Shown here piece by piece: positions 55,431-56,686 of a stretch of DNA of 56,686 bases. The DNA comes from an uncultured Pseudomonadota bacterium (GTDB lineage: Bacteria; Myxococcota_A; UBA796; SXON01). The position numbers were made by a program, and so were the translations under genes. Position 1 is the stretch's first letter. Each line of letters opens with the position of its first letter. The stretch is from contig CAIUMM010000200.1 of the NCBI GenBank assembly GCA_903900265.1, forward strand, positions 1 to 56,686. The letters are read 5' to 3'. The notes under the pieces were generated by a model. The model made no database searches. It saw only the letters and a program-made list of their open reading frames with translations, and had not been told where the DNA came from.

Positions 55431-56686
55431 ATGGCCTCCGATCTCGCCATACTTCGCAACATCGGCATCATGGCGCACATTGATGCTGGGAAGACTACGC
55501 TCACCGAGCGCATCCTGTTCTACACAGGGGTCTCCCATCGCATGGGCGACGTCGATGCAGGCAACACCAGCACGGACTGGATGGTGCAGGAGCGCGAGCG
55601 TGGGATCACGATCCAATCTGCGGCGGTGACCTGCCAGTGGAAGGATCACCGAATCAACATCATCGACACGCCCGGACACGTAGACTTCACGATGGAAGTC
55701 GAGCGTAGCCTCCGCGTGCTCGATGGCGCCGTAGCGGTCTTTACCGGCGTTGAGGGCGTACAGTCGCAGTCCGAGACGGTGTGGAAGCAGGCCGAGCGCT
55801 ACCACGTTCCCCGCCTCGCGTTCATCAACAAGATGGACCGCACCGGCGCAGACTTCCAGGCGGCAGTGCAATCGATTCGGGACCGTCTGGGTGCCCCGGC
55901 CGTCGCGTTCCAGCTGCCCTTGGGGCAAGCGGAGACCTTCGTCGGCGTCATCGATCTGGTGCGCGAGGTCGCGCTCACTTGGACACCCGGCGATGACCTC
56001 GGAACCAACTTCGTCGAGAGCGCGATCCCGGCCGAATACCAAGCCGAGGCCGCGAAGGCGCGCGAAGCGCTGCTCGATGCCATCGCGGGCGAAGACGACG
56101 CCGTGATGGAGGCCTACCTCGAAGGGAGCCCGATCCCGGTAGAGGCCCTGAAGGCTGCGGGTCGGAAGGCATCGCTTTCCGGAAGAGTGATCCCCGTGTT
56201 CTGCGGGAGCGCAGCGCGGAAGCGCGGCGTTCAGCCGTTGCTGGACGCAGTCGTCGACTATTTGCCCTCGCCGACCGATCTGACGGCGGTCGTCGGGAAG
56301 GATCCGGACGACACGTCCCGTCCCATCACGCGGAACGCAAGCCCCGACGAGCCGTTCTGCGCGCTCGCGTTCAAGATCCAGACCGATCCCTTCGTTGGAT
56401 CACTCACCTATCTCCGCGTCTACTCGGGCTCGCTCGAGGCCGGCACCGTCGCGCTGAACCCGCGCACGGGCAAACGCGAGCGCGTGGGCCGCATCTTGCA
56501 GATGCATGCCAACCAGCGCGAAGACATTCAGCTGGCGACCACGGGCAACATCGTGGCGTGCGCCGGACTCCGGAACGTAGCTACCGGTGACACCCTGTGT
56601 GACCAAAAGCATCCCGTGGTCTTGGAGTCGATGACCTTCCCCGAGCCCGTCATTTCGATGGCGATCGAGGCGATGACCAAGGCCGA
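55431..56686 (+). CDS. fusA: Translation elongation factor G, N-terminal part
   Basis: Cut by the right edge after about 418 residues. G1 AHIDAGKT, switch [15 protein letters not shown]3 DTPGHVDF and G4 NKMD are intact; the G' domain and part of domain II are present. It moves tRNA and mRNA after peptide transfer, or splits ribosomes with RRF. Local wording ([46 protein letters not shown]) is closer to spd-type or mitochondrial EF-G than to the common bacterial type. The start is ATG 55431, about 200 bp after rpsG and with no good ribosome-binding site. Confidence 0.93.
   Translation, partial: MASDLAILRNIGIMAHIDAGKTTLTERILFYTGVSHRMGDVDAGNTSTDWMVQERERGITIQSAAVTCQWKDHRINIIDTPGHVDFTMEVERSLRVLDGAVAVFTGVEGVQSQSETVWKQAERYHVPRLAFINKMDRTGADFQAAVQSIRDRLGAPAVAFQLPLGQAETFVGVIDLVREVALTWTPGDDLGTNFVESAIPAEYQAEAAKAREALLDAIAGEDDAVMEAYLEGSPIPVEALKAAGRKASLSGRVIPVFCGSAARKRGVQPLLDAVVDYLPSPTDLTAVVGKDPDDTSRPITRNASPDEPFCALAFKIQTDPFVGSLTYLRVYSGSLEAGTVALNPRTGKRERVGRILQMHANQREDIQLATTGNIVACAGLRNVATGDTLCDQKHPVVLESMTFPEPVISMAIEAMTKA

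Overview
The window is about 56.7 kb of GC-rich DNA, densely packed with genes on both strands. The content points to a deltaproteobacterial or Myxococcota-like bacterium. The signs are many lipoproteins, MopE-type Asp-rich repeat proteins, a C-terminal Cys/transmembrane/Arg tag resembling MYXO-CTERM, a TonB receptor with TonB-like and carboxypeptidase-regulatory domains in front, and an EF-G that looks like the spd/mitochondrial type. No mobile element, CRISPR array, rRNA or free tRNA is visible. This lineage call is inferred from gene style, not from a database comparison.

Layout. 1-3382: end of an RseP-type protease gene, tsaB, and a sulfatase-fold lipoprotein with EF-hands (plus strand). 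3392-12951 (minus strand): a tightly coupled run encoding a carboxypeptidase-regulatory-like protein, a lipoprotein, a peptide-type ABC importer (binding protein, permease, and one polypeptide fusing permease + ATPase + ATPase) and an envelope protein, followed by a 14-unit MopE-repeat lipoprotein. 12970-18808: a TrkA-type ion channel, a REC-PATAN-J-TPR response regulator, thioredoxin, and a PQQ sugar dehydrogenase fused to haem c motifs. 18842-32734 (minus): a complete type II secretion operon in the order gspC-D-E-F-G-H-I-J-K-L-M-N. 32923-38000: a collagen-like lipoprotein, a glycosyltransferase, a pentapeptide-repeat protein, a small lipoprotein and a tagged FG-GAP/MopE surface protein. 38008-43945: a SUKH-like/TPR/HEAT protein, a calcium-type P-type ATPase and a Host_attach-family protein. 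44294-50621: a TonB-dependent receptor, a lipoprotein, a PNGase F-like lipoprotein and a PrpE-like phosphatase. 50637-53226: an SGNH hydrolase with a Met-rich tail and a DUF7151-like lipoprotein. 53403-56686: tmRNA (minus), a Fur-family regulator, rpsL, rpsG and the start of fusA.

How it fits together. Most of the window builds or uses the cell envelope. The type II secretion system could export several of the signal-peptide proteins encoded around it (MopE repeat proteins, sulfatase, PQQ dehydrogenase, PNGase-like protein), but no sequence feature ties a given substrate to it. The receptor/lipoprotein/PNGase F-like group reads as a possible glycoprotein-deglycosylation and uptake locus. The last 3 kb is translation machinery (ribosome rescue, S12, S7, EF-G).

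The best candidates for something undescribed are the TonB receptor-PNGase F-like locus, the J-domain response regulator, the three-module ABC fusion, the Met-rich SGNH hydrolase, and the Host_attach/P-type ATPase pair with touching stop and start codons. Starts were chosen by hand from start codons, overlaps and signal peptides; several are uncertain and say so.
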